A DNA stretch of 64,000 nt from Streptomyces sioyaensis (GTDB taxonomy: Bacteria > Actinomycetota > Actinomycetes > Streptomycetales > Streptomycetaceae): contig NZ_SDIF01000011.1 of assembly GCF_004122735.1 (NCBI RefSeq), forward strand, positions 50,033-114,032. Direction: 5' to 3'. The translations under genes were made by a program, and so were the position numbers. The notes beneath the pieces are model-generated. The model saw nothing but the letters and a program-made list of their open reading frames with translations. It had not been told where the DNA came from and searched no databases. Below, one piece after another: positions 1 through 8,195 of this stretch. Numbering within the stretch: position 1 is the stretch's first letter; each line of letters opens with the position of its first letter.

Positions 1-786
1 GGCCTGGTCTACGGCGCCGGCCTCGGTATCGCAGGCTCCGCCTGGGGCACGGTCATCGCCCAGTGCGGCATGGCCGCGGTCTACCTCGCCGTGGTCGTCC
101 GCGGCGCGCGACGGCACGGCGCCTCGCTCCGCCCCGATGCCGCGGGGATCCGCGCCTCGGCCCAGGCCGGGGTCCCGCTGCTGGTGCGTACGCTCTCGCT
201 GCGCGCCGTACTGATGATCGCCACCGCCGTCGCCGCCCGGCTCGGTGACGCCGAGGTCGCCGCCCACCAGATCGTGCTCACGCTGTGGTCCCTGCTGGCC
301 TTCGCGCTGGACGCGATCGCCATCGCCGGGCAGGCCATCATAGGCCGCTACCTCGGCGCGGGGGACCGCGACGGCGCCAAGGCCGCCTGTCGCCGGATGG
401 TCCAGTGGGGCATCGCCGCGGGCCTGGTCCTCGGCGTGCTGGTCGCGCTCGCCCGCCCGCTGTTCATCCCCCTGTTCACCTCCGACCCCGCCGTGGAAGG
501 GCCGCTGCTGGCGACACTCCTGGTCGTGGCCGTGACCCAGCCGGTCTCCGGCATCGTCTTCATCCTCGACGGGGTGCTGATGGGCGCGGGGGACGGCCCG
601 TATCTCGCCTGGGCCATGGTGGTGACACTGGCGCTGTTCGCTCCGGCCGCGCTGGCCGTACCGGCCCTCGGCGGCGGACTGGTCGCGCTGTGGGGGGCTA
701 TGGCCCTGATGATGACCGTGCGACTGTTGACCCTGTGGCTGCGCACCCGCTCCGGTCGGTGGATTGTGACCGGAGCCTCCCGCTGA
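1..786 (+). CDS. MATE family efflux transporter, C-terminal part (start lies before the window)
   Basis: The open frame enters from position 1 and ends with TGA at 784-786, giving the last 261 residues of a multi-helix membrane protein. Seen: repeated hydrophobic helices separated by short Arg-rich loops, the segment DAEVAAHQIVLTLWSLLAF typical of the second half of MATE/DinF proteins, and LDGVLMGAGDGPYLAWAM near the end. MATE proteins exchange Na+ or H+ for cationic drugs or metabolites across the cytoplasmic membrane. The internal ATG at 70 is not the start because the helix pattern continues upstream of it. The substrate cannot be told from sequence. Confidence 0.85.
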   Translation, partial: GLVYGAGLGIAGSAWGTVIAQCGMAAVYLAVVVRGARRHGASLRPDAAGIRASAQAGVPLLVRTLSLRAVLMIATAVAARLGDAEVAAHQIVLTLWSLLAFALDAIAIAGQAIIGRYLGAGDRDGAKAACRRMVQWGIAAGLVLGVLVALARPLFIPLFTSDPAVEGPLLATLLVVAVTQPVSGIVFILDGVLMGAGDGPYLAWAMVVTLALFAPAALAVPALGGGLVALWGAMALMMTVRLLTLWLRTRSGRWIVTGASR

Positions 787-827
787 ACCACCTCCCGTCA
801 CACGCAGCGCATGTCAATAATGACCCT

Positions 828-1697
828 GTGCGCTCGCTTGCCAGGAAGTCCGTGCTGCCCTTGACGTCTGTCGTCATGATGGCTGCTGCCGTGGTGGGCT
901 ACGCCACGGAGCAAACCGACATCAGCAGCGGCAGCAGCATCGGCCGCAGCGGATTCGGCAAGTCCGGGGAGTCGAGCCAGGACCCGCAGGACCAGGATCC
1001 CAAGGCGACGGCCCCGGCCGATGACGGCAATGCGTACACCCCGCGCAGAACCGAGCAGAACTCGCGGGTCGGCGCGGTCTTCGAGAAGGACGACTCCGGC
1101 GACCACTTCTGCACCGCGAGCGTGGTGCAGAGCCCGGGCCGGAACATGCTCATCACCGCGGCGCACTGTGCCTACGACATCGACGCCGGCAGCACGGTCG
1201 ACGATCTGGTCTTCGCCCCCGACTACCGCAACGGTGACGGTCCCACGGGCCTGTGGAAGGTCAAGAAGGTGATCGTCGACAATCGCTGGGCCAAGTCCCA
1301 GGACGAGGATCTCGACGTCGCCTTCCTCGTGCTCGACAAGAAGAGCGGCAAGCAGATCCAGGACGTCCTGGGCGGCAACACCCTCGGCATAGACCGTGGC
1401 TTCGACAACGAAGTCAAGATCACCGGCTACCCCACCAGCCGCAACATGCCGATCTCCTGCCAGAACCGCACCACGAAGTTCAGCGACACCCAATTGCGTA
1501 TCCAGTGCACCGACTTCGAGGGCGGTACGAGCGGCAGCCCCTGGCTGGCCGACTACGACCCCAAGAGCCACACCGGCACGGTCATCGGTGTCCTGGGCGG
1601 CCACGAAGGCGGCGGTGACGAAGACGATGTGTCGTACGCCGCGTACTTCGACGACGACATCGCCAAGCTCTACAAGCACGCCCAGGACGAGGACTGA
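828..1697 (+). CDS. Secreted trypsin-like/V8-like serine protease
   Basis: 289 residues from GTG 828. This start gives a basic N-terminus (MRSLARK) and a hydrophobic stretch ending near residue 25, that is, a signal peptide or anchor; the open frame extends further upstream but through the MATE gene. A disordered Ser/Gln/Asp-rich linker (about 30-75) precedes the protease domain. The catalytic triad is visible: His113 in LITAAHC, Asp163 in DLDVAFLVL, Ser235 in GGTSGSPW, as in glutamyl-endopeptidase-like S1 proteases. Cysteines beside the active-site regions could form disulfides, fitting export. Substrate unknown. It sits alone, with a convergent terminator after it. Confidence 0.85.
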   Translation: MRSLARKSVLPLTSVVMMAAAVVGYATEQTDISSGSSIGRSGFGKSGESSQDPQDQDPKATAPADDGNAYTPRRTEQNSRVGAVFEKDDSGDHFCTASVVQSPGRNMLITAAHCAYDIDAGSTVDDLVFAPDYRNGDGPTGLWKVKKVIVDNRWAKSQDEDLDVAFLVLDKKSGKQIQDVLGGNTLGIDRGFDNEVKITGYPTSRNMPISCQNRTTKFSDTQLRIQCTDFEGGTSGSPWLADYDPKSHTGTVIGVLGGHEGGGDEDDVSYAAYFDDDIAKLYKHAQDED

Positions 1698-1759
1698 GAA
1701 CGGGCTCTCGCGGCCGGCCGCACGACGAGGCCGATCCGGGGAGCAGGCCCCGGACACGG

Positions 1760-1797
1760 CGAAGGGCCGCACCCCGGTGACGGGATGCGGCCCTTCG
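1760..1797. terminator. Bidirectional terminator between the protease and rplI
   Basis: Arms CGAAGGGCCGCA (1760-1771) and TGCGGCCCTTCG (1786-1797), with further CCC/GGG pairing inside. It lies between convergent genes and has no clear U tract, as is common in Streptomyces. Confidence 0.75.
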
Positions 1798-1811
1798 GCG
1801 CGGTACTGCGA

Positions 1812-2258
1812 TTACGCGGCGACGACCTCGACGCCGAGCTTCGCGACGACCTCGGCGTGCAGACGCACGGAGATCTGGTGCGCGCCCAGGGTCTTGATCG
1901 GCGAACCGAGCTCGACACGACGCTTGTCGACGTCCGGACCACCGGCAGCCTTGATCGCCGAGGCGACGTCGGCCGGGGTGACGGAGCCGAACAGACGACC
2001 CGCGTCGCCGGCACGCACGGCCAGCTTCACGTTGACGCCCTCGAGCTGGCCCTTGACCTCGTTGGCCTGCTCGATCGTGGCGATCTCGCGGATCTTGCGA
2101 CCGCGACGGATCTGCTCGACGTCCTTCTCGCCACCCTTGGTCCAGCGGATCGCGAAACCACGCGGGACCAGGTAGTTGCGGGCGTACCCGTCCTTGACGT
2201 CAACGACGTCGCCGGCGGTGCCGAGGCCGGAGACCTCGTGGGTGAGGATGATCTTCAT
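1812..2258 (-). CDS. rplI: 50S ribosomal protein L9
   Basis: 148 residues beginning [30 protein letters not shown], the L9 N-terminal signature, and ending in the family's C-terminal domain ([20 protein letters not shown]). L9 binds 23S rRNA near the L1 stalk and helps keep reading frame. Last gene of the minus-strand operon rpsF-ssb-rpsR-rplI, 18 bp after rpsR; an SD-like AAGGG lies upstream of its ATG. Confidence 0.97.
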   Translation of the reverse strand: MKIILTHEVSGLGTAGDVVDVKDGYARNYLVPRGFAIRWTKGGEKDVEQIRRGRKIREIATIEQANEVKGQLEGVNVKLAVRAGDAGRLFGSVTPADVASAIKAAGGPDVDKRRVELGSPIKTLGAHQISVRLHAEVVAKLGVEVVAA

Positions 2259-2276
2259 GATTCGGTCACCCTTCCC

Positions 2277-2513
2277 TTATCGCGCGGTGGACGTGTAGGG
2301 CAGCAGCGCCATCTCACGGCTGTTCTTCACGGCCGTGGCGACGTCACGCTGGTGCTGAGTGCAGTTGCCGGTGACCCGGCGGGCACGGATCTTGCCGCGG
2401 TCGGAGATGAACTTCCGCAGCAGGTTCGTGTCCTTGTAGTCGACGTAGGAGATCTTCTCCTTGCAGAACACGCAAACCTTCTTCTTAGGCTTGCGAGCAG
2501 GCGGCTTCGCCAT
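2277..2513 (-). CDS. rpsR: 30S ribosomal protein S18
   Basis: 78 residues. The core [28 protein letters not shown] is characteristic of S18. It keeps two cysteines in VCVFCKE and one in GNC, so this resembles the zinc-type (C+) S18 form; Streptomyces also carry zinc-free paralogues elsewhere. S18 pairs with S6 on the platform of the 30S subunit, and rpsF lies upstream in the same operon. A perfect parS site lies in the 108-bp spacer between ssb and this gene. Confidence 0.95.
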   Translation of the reverse strand: MAKPPARKPKKKVCVFCKEKISYVDYKDTNLLRKFISDRGKIRARRVTGNCTQHQRDVATAVKNSREMALLPYTSTAR

Positions 2514-2580
2514 TGTCTCTCTCCAATGAGTTCAAGAAGTTTGTGCTGACGCCCTCAGGCCTCCGGCCGTCCGCGGCGCT

Positions 2581-2594
2581 GTTTCACGTGAAAC
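2581..2594. other. parS: parS site (ParB-binding centromere element)
   Basis: GTTTCACGTGAAAC, a perfect copy, in the ssb-rpsR spacer inside the ribosomal operon. Confidence 0.93.
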
Positions 2595-2621
2595 CGCGCG
2601 GCGTCGGACCGGCTCATGGAC

Positions 2622-3212
2622 CTAGAAGGGCGGCTCGTCCGAGTAGCCACCGCCGGAGCTACCGCCCCAGCCACCGCCGCCGCCACCCTGCTGACCGCCG
2701 CCGGCCGGGCCATTGGTCGCCCACGGGTCGTCGGCGGGAGCACCGCCGCCGCCCTGCTGGCCGCCGCCGGAGCCGCCGCCCCAACCGCCGCCGCCCTGGC
2801 CACCGCCCTGCTGACCGCCGCCGAAGCCGCCGCCCTGGCCACCGCGACCGCTGGTCTTGGTGATCTTGGCCGTGGCGTTCTTCAGGCTCGCGCCCACTTC
2901 CTCGACGTCGAGCTCGTAGACCGTGCGCTTCACGCCCTCGCGGTCCTCGTACGACCGCTGCTTGAGGCGGCCCTGGACGACCACGCGGGTACCCCGCGTA
3001 AGGGACTCGGCGACGTTCTCCGCCGCCTGACGCCACACCGAGCAGGTCAGGAACAGGCTCTCGCCGTCCTTCCACTCATTGGTCTGGCGGTCGAACGTGC
3101 GGGGAGTGGACGCGACGCGGAACTTCGCGACCGCCGCACCGGACGGGGTGAAGCGCAGCTCGGGGTCGTCGACAAGATTGCCGACAACCGTGATGACGGT
3201 CTCGCCTGCCAT
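2622..3212 (-). CDS. ssb: Single-stranded DNA-binding protein
   Basis: 196 residues. An N-terminal OB fold (about 1-120; start [20 protein letters not shown]; motif [21 protein letters not shown]) is followed by a long Gly/Gln/Trp-rich disordered tail that ends in an acidic tip with DEPPF, the partner-binding motif of bacterial SSB (DDIPF in E. coli). It coats ssDNA in replication and repair. Its position between rpsF and rpsR is the usual bacterial arrangement. The glycine-rich tail is strongly repetitive (GGG/QQGGG blocks). Confidence 0.97.
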   Translation of the reverse strand: MAGETVITVVGNLVDDPELRFTPSGAAVAKFRVASTPRTFDRQTNEWKDGESLFLTCSVWRQAAENVAESLTRGTRVVVQGRLKQRSYEDREGVKRTVYELDVEEVGASLKNATAKITKTSGRGGQGGGFGGGQQGGGQGGGGWGGGSGGGQQGGGGAPADDPWATNGPAGGGQQGGGGGGWGGSSGGGYSDEPPF

Positions 3213-3293
3213 TAGGGGAACCTCTCGGCGGGTGTGCTGCTGGCTGCTGGTGTTGCTGCTACTCGGACCCGGTTACCGCTGGCGCTGTCGCGC

Positions 3294-3584
3294 TCAGTGG
3301 GTCTCGGGACGGAGAACCTTGGTCCGGAGGACCGACTCGTTCAGGTTCATCTGACGGTCGAGCTCCTTGACGACCGCAGGCTCGGCCTGCAGGTCGATGA
3401 CCGAGTAGATGCCCTCGGGCTTCTTCTTGATCTCGTACGAGAGACGACGACGGCCCCAGGTGTCGACCTTCTCGACCTTTCCATTGCCCTCGCGGACGAC
3501 GGAGAGGAAGTTCTCGATCAGCGGGGAGACAGCGCGCTCCTCGAGATCGGGGTCGAGGATGACCATCACCTCGTAGTGACGCAT
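3294..3584 (-). CDS. rpsF: 30S ribosomal protein S6
   Basis: 96 residues starting [19 protein letters not shown], the S6 N-terminus. ATG 3584 is chosen over an upstream ATG at 3617 because a strong SD (AGGAGGTGGG, 3591-3600 on the minus strand) sits just before it and family members start here. S6 forms a heterodimer with S18 on 16S rRNA. First gene of the operon; a small hairpin lies in its leader (3613-3631). Confidence 0.97.
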
Positions 3585-3612
3585 GTGGAACCCACCTCCT
3601 TTGGACTCAGCG

Positions 3613-3631
3613 GCCACGGTCGTTCCGTGGC
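3613..3631 (-). promoter_or_regulatory. Hairpin in the rpsF leader (possible S6:S18 autoregulatory element)
   Basis: A perfect 7-bp stem GCCACGG/CCGTGGC with a 5-nt loop lies about 30 bp upstream of the rpsF start. Many bacteria regulate rpsF operons through an S6:S18-binding leader structure. Whether this hairpin has the required bulged CCG is not clear, so the call is weak. Confidence 0.3.
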
Positions 3632-3813
3632 AGGAGGGTCATATGCGTTTCCGCGCCGTGCCCGGCCGGTCATCCGGACAGACATAGGCGCAGACCGTAC
3701 AGAGTACCTGCCTCTGGCCTTCCGGTTGAAATCCGGCCGGTGCACCCCTCAATCTGGAACACAACGGGTGTGAGCGGCGTTACAGTGCGCCGCCCTGTCA
3801 TCGGAGGTGCCGC

Positions 3814-4128
3814 ATGGCACAGGCAAGGACCCAGCGCAATCTGCTCTCGCTTCTCAACAGCGACGGCAAGGACCATCCCGTCGAGAACACCCTCGCCCTC
3901 GTGACCATCGTGCTCGGCGCGATCGCCGTCTTCACCACGCTCTCTCCCAGCCTGCACCTCATCAGTTCCTGGGTCGGTCTGATCGGCATCGGTACCGGCC
4001 TCTGGGGCCAGTTCATCTCCTCGACGACAGGCGAACGCTTCCTGTTGATCATCGGCCTCGGAGCCTCGGCCGTCGGCTTCTATCTGGGCGTGGCGCACGG
4101 CGGCCTTTTCGGCGGCGTCATCGGCTAG
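3814..4128 (+). CDS. Small membrane protein of unknown function
   Basis: 104 residues, with SD GGAGGTG before ATG 3814. A short cytosolic N-terminus (MAQARTQRNLLSLLNSDGKDHPVEN) is followed by three predicted hydrophobic helices (about 26-42, 46-66, 74-100), the last ending in a Gly-rich tail. It lies between the ribosomal operon (divergent) and the cell-wall gene femX, as in other streptomycetes from memory. No enzymatic motif is visible; a role cannot be assigned. Confidence 0.8.
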   Translation: MAQARTQRNLLSLLNSDGKDHPVENTLALVTIVLGAIAVFTTLSPSLHLISSWVGLIGIGTGLWGQFISSTTGERFLLIIGLGASAVGFYLGVAHGGLFGGVIG

Positions 4129-4273
4129 AGCCCGCCCGACGGGCCCCGCGACGATGCGGCATATAGGGCCCGCGCAGGTACGGCCCAGACGGGGCGCTCC
4201 ACGGTCACAGTAGGCTTCGGCGCGAGAGCCGGAGCCCCGACCATGGGGACACACCTGCCGAGGAGCGCCCCGC

Positions 4274-5392
4274 ATGAGCCTGACCCTGAGGACCATCAGC
4301 CGAGAGCAGCATCTGGCGTATATCCAGAGCCTGCCGGCGGCAAGCCACATGCAGGTTCCGGCCTGGGCGGACGTCAAGGCCGAATGGCGGTCGGAGAGCC
4401 TGGGCTGGTTCGACGCGAGCGGCGAGATGGTCGGCGCGGGTCTGGTGCTCTACCGCCAGGTCCCCAAGGTCAAGCTCTACCTGGCGTACCTCCCCGAGGG
4501 ACCGGTCATCAACTGGCACTCGCCGAACCTGGAGGACTGGCTGCAGCCGATGCTGAAGCATCTCAAGCAGCAGGGTGCCTTCACCGTGAAGATGGGCCCG
4601 CCGGTGATCATCCGCCGCTGGGACGCCCAGGCGATCAAGGCCGGCATCCAGAACCCGGATGTGAAGCGTCTGCGGGACGTCGAGGCGACGCACATCGAGC
4701 CGCGCGCCTTCGAGGTGGCCGACAAGCTGCGCCGCATGGGCTGGCAGCAGGGCGAGGACGGCGGCGCCGGTTTCGCCGACGTACAGCCCCGCTACGTCTT
4801 CCAGGTGCCGCTGGCCGACCGCTCGCTGGAGGAGGTCCACAAGGGCTTCAACCAGCTGTGGCGCCGCAACATCAAGAAGGCCGAGAAGGCCGGCGTCGAG
4901 GTCGTCCAGGGCGGATACGAGGACCTGGCCGAATGGCAGCGCCTCTACGAGATCACCGCGGTCCGTGACCAGTTCCGGCCGCGGCCGCTCAGCTACTTCC
5001 AGCGCATGTGGACGGCCCTCAATTCCGAGGATCCCAATCGCATGCGGCTCTACTTCGCGCGCCACGACGGCGTGAACCTTTCCGCGGCGACGATGCTCGT
5101 CGTCGGCGGGCACGTCTGGTACTCCTACGGCGCCTCGGACAACATCGGCCGTGAGGTCCGCCCCTCGAACGCGATGCAGTGGCGGATGCTGCAGGACGCC
5201 TATGCGCTCGGCGCCTCGGTCTACGACCTCCGCGGCATCAGCGATTCGCTGGACGAAAACGACCACCTCTTCGGCCTGATCCAGTTCAAGGTCGGCACAG
5301 GCGGGCAGGCAGCGGAGTACCTCGGTGAGTGGGACTTCCCGCTCAACAAGCTTCTGCACAAGGCGTTCGATATGTACATGGCACGCCGCTGA
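4274..5392 (+). CDS. femX: FemX-type lipid II:glycine glycyltransferase (FemABX family)
   Basis: 372 residues. The FemABX family folds as two GNAT-like domains and adds amino acids from aminoacyl-tRNA to the lysine/DAP side chain of lipid II; in Streptomyces FemX adds the single glycine of the LL-DAP cross-bridge. Family features seen: HMQVPAWADVKAEW near the N-terminus, GPVINW, the lysine-rich RNIKKAEKAGVEV, SAATMLVVGGHVWYSYGASD and the C-terminal DLRGISDSLDENDHLFGLIQFKVGTGG, in the expected order. A racemase-fold gene follows 66 bp downstream. ATG 4274 has AGGAGCG upstream. Confidence 0.9.
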   Translation: MSLTLRTISREQHLAYIQSLPAASHMQVPAWADVKAEWRSESLGWFDASGEMVGAGLVLYRQVPKVKLYLAYLPEGPVINWHSPNLEDWLQPMLKHLKQQGAFTVKMGPPVIIRRWDAQAIKAGIQNPDVKRLRDVEATHIEPRAFEVADKLRRMGWQQGEDGGAGFADVQPRYVFQVPLADRSLEEVHKGFNQLWRRNIKKAEKAGVEVVQGGYEDLAEWQRLYEITAVRDQFRPRPLSYFQRMWTALNSEDPNRMRLYFARHDGVNLSAATMLVVGGHVWYSYGASDNIGREVRPSNAMQWRMLQDAYALGASVYDLRGISDSLDENDHLFGLIQFKVGTGGQAAEYLGEWDFPLNKLLHKAFDMYMARR

Positions 5393-5458
5393 TCCGCTTC
5401 ACCGCACCGTTCGTACTCCTGACACACCGCAGCCACGAGAAAGGTTCCGGGCCCGGCC

Positions 5459-6490
5459 ATGGCGCTCACCCTCTACGTCGACACCGCGCGCTGGCGGGCG
5501 CATCAGCAGAGCGTTCTCCAGCAGTTCCCCGGGCTCGTCCCGGTCTGCAAGGGCAACGGCTACGGCTTCGGCCATGAGCGCCTCGCCGACGAGGCGACCC
5601 GCCTGGGTGCCGACATCCTCGCGGTCGGGACCACCTACGAGGCGGCCCGTATCAAGGACTTCTTCAGCGGCGACCTGCTCGTCCTGACGCCGTTCCGACA
5701 CGGCGAGGAGCCGGTGCCGCTGCCCGACCGGGCGATCCGCTCGGTCTCCTCCGTCGAGGGCGTCGGTGGCCTGGTCGGCGCCCGCGTGGTCATCGAGGTC
5801 ATGAGCAGCATGAAGCGCCATGGCGTCAAGCCGGAGGACCTGCCGAAGCTGGCCACGGCCATCGAGGACATCCGGCTCGAGGGCTTCGCGCTCCACCTGC
5901 CGCTGGACCGCACCGACGGGTCCGATGCGGTCGAGGAGGTCATCGGCTGGATGGACCGTCTCCGCGCGGCCCGCCTCCCCCTGCACACCATGTTCGTCAG
6001 CCACCTCAAGGCCGATGAACTCGCCCGTCTCCAGCAGCAGTTCCCGCAGACGCGGTTCCGCGCGCGGATCGGTACCCGGCTGTGGCTGGGCGACCACGAG
6101 GCCACCGAGTACCGCGGTTCGGTGCTCGACGTCACCCGGATCGCCAAGGGCGAGCGCTTCGGCTACCGCCAGCAGAAGGCGGCCTCCGACGGTTACCTGG
6201 TCGTGGTGGCCGGCGGCACCTCGCACGGTGTCGGCCTGGAATCACCCAAGGCTCTGCACGGGGTGATGCCGCGTGCCAAGGGCGTGGCGCGGGCCGGCCT
6301 GGCCACCGTCAACCGCAATCTCGCGCCCTATGTGTGGGCCGGGAAGCAGCGCTGGTTCGCGGAGCCCCCGCACATGCAGGTGTCGATCCTGTTCGTGCCG
6401 GGCGATGCCCCACAGCCGCAGGTCGGCGAGGAGCTCGTGGCCCATCTGCGGCACACCACCACGCAGTACGACCGCCTCGTGGACCGCTGA
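5459..6490 (+). CDS. Alanine racemase-fold PLP protein of uncertain activity
   Basis: 343 residues. The N-terminal motif VCKGNGYGFGHERLADEA matches the PLP-lysine motif of alanine racemases (Lys about 30), and the barrel-like order that follows (VVIEVMSSMKRHGV; RFRARIGTRLWLGD) agrees. The C-terminal region is short and I do not see the usual MDQ segment or a clear catalytic tyrosine of Alr, so it may be a cofactor-binding relative rather than a true racemase. Located just after femX, which suggests a cell-wall role. Ends 26 bp before a strong bidirectional terminator. Confidence 0.75.
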   Translation: MALTLYVDTARWRAHQQSVLQQFPGLVPVCKGNGYGFGHERLADEATRLGADILAVGTTYEAARIKDFFSGDLLVLTPFRHGEEPVPLPDRAIRSVSSVEGVGGLVGARVVIEVMSSMKRHGVKPEDLPKLATAIEDIRLEGFALHLPLDRTDGSDAVEEVIGWMDRLRAARLPLHTMFVSHLKADELARLQQQFPQTRFRARIGTRLWLGDHEATEYRGSVLDVTRIAKGERFGYRQQKAASDGYLVVVAGGTSHGVGLESPKALHGVMPRAKGVARAGLATVNRNLAPYVWAGKQRWFAEPPHMQVSILFVPGDAPQPQVGEELVAHLRHTTTQYDRLVDR

Positions 6491-6515
6491 GCCGTCCCAG
6501 ACCCCGCCCGGACAG

Positions 6516-6564
6516 ACCGAGGGCCCGGTGCCGCAGACATTCCCTGCGGCACCGGGCCCTCGGT
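6516..6564. terminator. Strong bidirectional terminator
   Basis: Perfect 21-bp arms, 6516-6536 and 6544-6564 (core GGGCCCGGTGCCGCAG), with a 7-nt loop, between the convergent racemase-fold and glycosyltransferase genes. Confidence 0.9.
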
Positions 6565-6583
6565 GCACCACGCCGGTGCCGGC

Positions 6584-8065
6584 TCATTCCCGTACGACGC
6601 CCCAGCGCACCCGTGGCGCCGCCTCGAACTGCATCGCGTGCCGCGGCTGGTGGTGGCTCCTGCCGAGCACGAACACATCAGGACTGTGGTCCAGGACTCC
6701 GCCCGAGGGGTCGTCGTCCCCGTCCCTGCGGACCACGTCGCGCTCCGGCAGCCAGATGTCCCGTACCACCACGGCACACAGGTAGAGGGTGCCCAAGAGG
6801 TGCAGGGCGATGGCCAGTTGGTATCCCTCCGTGGGGAGCCCCTGGTGCTTGTCGCCGTTTCCTGTGTAGGCGAGGTACATCCAGATCCCCAGGAAGTACA
6901 TGACCTCGCAGGCCTGCCAGATCAGGAAGTCCCGCCAGCGCGGCCGGGCCAGCGCGGCGAGTGGGGTCAGCCACAGGACGTACTGCGGCGAGTAGACCTT
7001 GTTGGTGAGGATGAACAGCGCAACGACGAGGAACGCCAGCTGGGCGAAGCGCGGCCGGCGCGGCGCATAAAGGGCCAGCAGGCCGATGGCACCGCAGCCG
7101 AGGATCATCAGCAGGGTGGCGTAGGTATTGGCGTTCTCCAGGGGATTCCCGGTGCGCTGCGAGATCAGCAGCCAGACCGATCCGAAGTCGATGGGCCGTT
7201 CCTGGCTGAACGTGTAGAACTTCGCCCAGCCTTCCCGGATGTGGAATCCCGCGGCATCATGCGTGATCATCACCGGGAGATTCACCACCAGCCAGGACAC
7301 CAGGGCACCGGCCACCGCCTTCCGGTAGGCGCGCCAGGCTCCCGCGCGCCAGCACAGCACCAGCAGCGGGCCCAGCAGCAGTACCGGATACAGCTTCGCC
7401 GCGGTGGCCAGCCCGATGAGGACACCGGCCGCCAGCGGCCGGCTGCGTGACCACATCAGCATCCCGGCAGCGGTCAGGGCGATCGCGAGGAGATCCCAGT
7501 TGATAGTGGCGGTGAGGGCGGCGGCGGGCGCCAGGGCGACCAGGAGGCCGTCCCAGGGGCGCCGCCGGTGGGTGCGGGTCACGCACACGGCGATCACGGC
7601 GGCGCAGATCATCAGCATGCCGGCGTTGACCAGCCAGTAGATCTGTTCGCGCTGCTGAATGCCACCTGCGTGCGGCGTCATCCAGGAGGCCACCTCCATG
7701 AAGACACCGGTGAGCACCGGGTACTCGAGATACTCCATATCGCCGGGCAGCCGGTCGAAGTACGGGATCAGCCCCTCGGCAAAGCCCCGCCCCGCATAGA
7801 GGTGGGGGATGTCGGAGTAGCAGGCGTGGGTGTACTGGCTGGTGGCCCCGAAGAACCAGCCGCCGTTGTAGCACGGCAGCTTCTGCACCATGCCGAGCGC
7901 GAACATGCCGATGGCCACGAGCGCGATGACCCGGACCGGCGTCAGCCAACTCGTTCCGAGCAGCGCGTGCCGGCCGATCGGCCCTCCGATCAGCTCGCTG
8001 CCGGCCGCCGCCACCTCATCCCGCTTCGTCGGCCGCACCGACTCGTCCCGTCGCACGCTCGTCAT
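6584..8065 (-). CDS. Polytopic membrane glycosyltransferase (GT87/DUF2029-like)
   Basis: 493 residues from ATG 8065 (MTSVRRDES); the open frame runs on to 8164 through a terminator and a parS site, so the longer form is unlikely. About ten membrane helices. The first large extracytoplasmic loop carries YFDRLPGDMEYLEYPVLTGVFMEVASW, and a later stretch IGLATAAKLYPVLLLGPLLVLCW is typical of GT87 polyprenyl-phosphate-mannose-dependent transferases. Such enzymes add mannose or arabinose to lipid-linked glycans outside the cell in Actinobacteria. Acceptor unknown. It lies downstream of the penicillin-binding protein gene but is separated from it by a terminator. Confidence 0.82.
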   Translation of the reverse strand: MTSVRRDESVRPTKRDEVAAAGSELIGGPIGRHALLGTSWLTPVRVIALVAIGMFALGMVQKLPCYNGGWFFGATSQYTHACYSDIPHLYAGRGFAEGLIPYFDRLPGDMEYLEYPVLTGVFMEVASWMTPHAGGIQQREQIYWLVNAGMLMICAAVIAVCVTRTHRRRPWDGLLVALAPAAALTATINWDLLAIALTAAGMLMWSRSRPLAAGVLIGLATAAKLYPVLLLGPLLVLCWRAGAWRAYRKAVAGALVSWLVVNLPVMITHDAAGFHIREGWAKFYTFSQERPIDFGSVWLLISQRTGNPLENANTYATLLMILGCGAIGLLALYAPRRPRFAQLAFLVVALFILTNKVYSPQYVLWLTPLAALARPRWRDFLIWQACEVMYFLGIWMYLAYTGNGDKHQGLPTEGYQLAIALHLLGTLYLCAVVVRDIWLPERDVVRRDGDDDPSGGVLDHSPDVFVLGRSHHQPRHAMQFEAAPRVRWGVVRE

Positions 8066-8102
8066 GGCCCCATCCTGCCGTACGGCCGTGGACGGAAAAC
8101 GG

Positions 8103-8139
8103 CGAAGCCCCCGCCCGGACAATCCAGGCGGGGGCTTCG
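8103..8139 (-). terminator. Terminator after the penicillin-binding protein gene
   Basis: Perfect arms CGAAGCCCCCGCC (8103-8115) and GGCGGGGGCTTCG (8127-8139). It lies between the PBP gene and the glycosyltransferase, beside two parS sites. Confidence 0.8.
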
Positions 8140-8148
8140 TGGCTCCAT

Positions 8149-8162
8149 GTTTCACGTGAAAC
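8149..8162. other. parS: parS site
   Basis: Perfect GTTTCACGTGAAAC in the PBP-glycosyltransferase spacer. Confidence 0.93.
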
Positions 8163-8169
8163 ATTCAGC

Positions 8170-8183
8170 GTTTCACGTGAAAC
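8170..8183. other. parS: parS site
   Basis: Second perfect copy, 21 bp (centre to centre) from the one at 8149, so both lie on nearly the same face of the helix. Confidence 0.93.
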
Positions 8184-8195
8184 GGTCGGTGCTCG

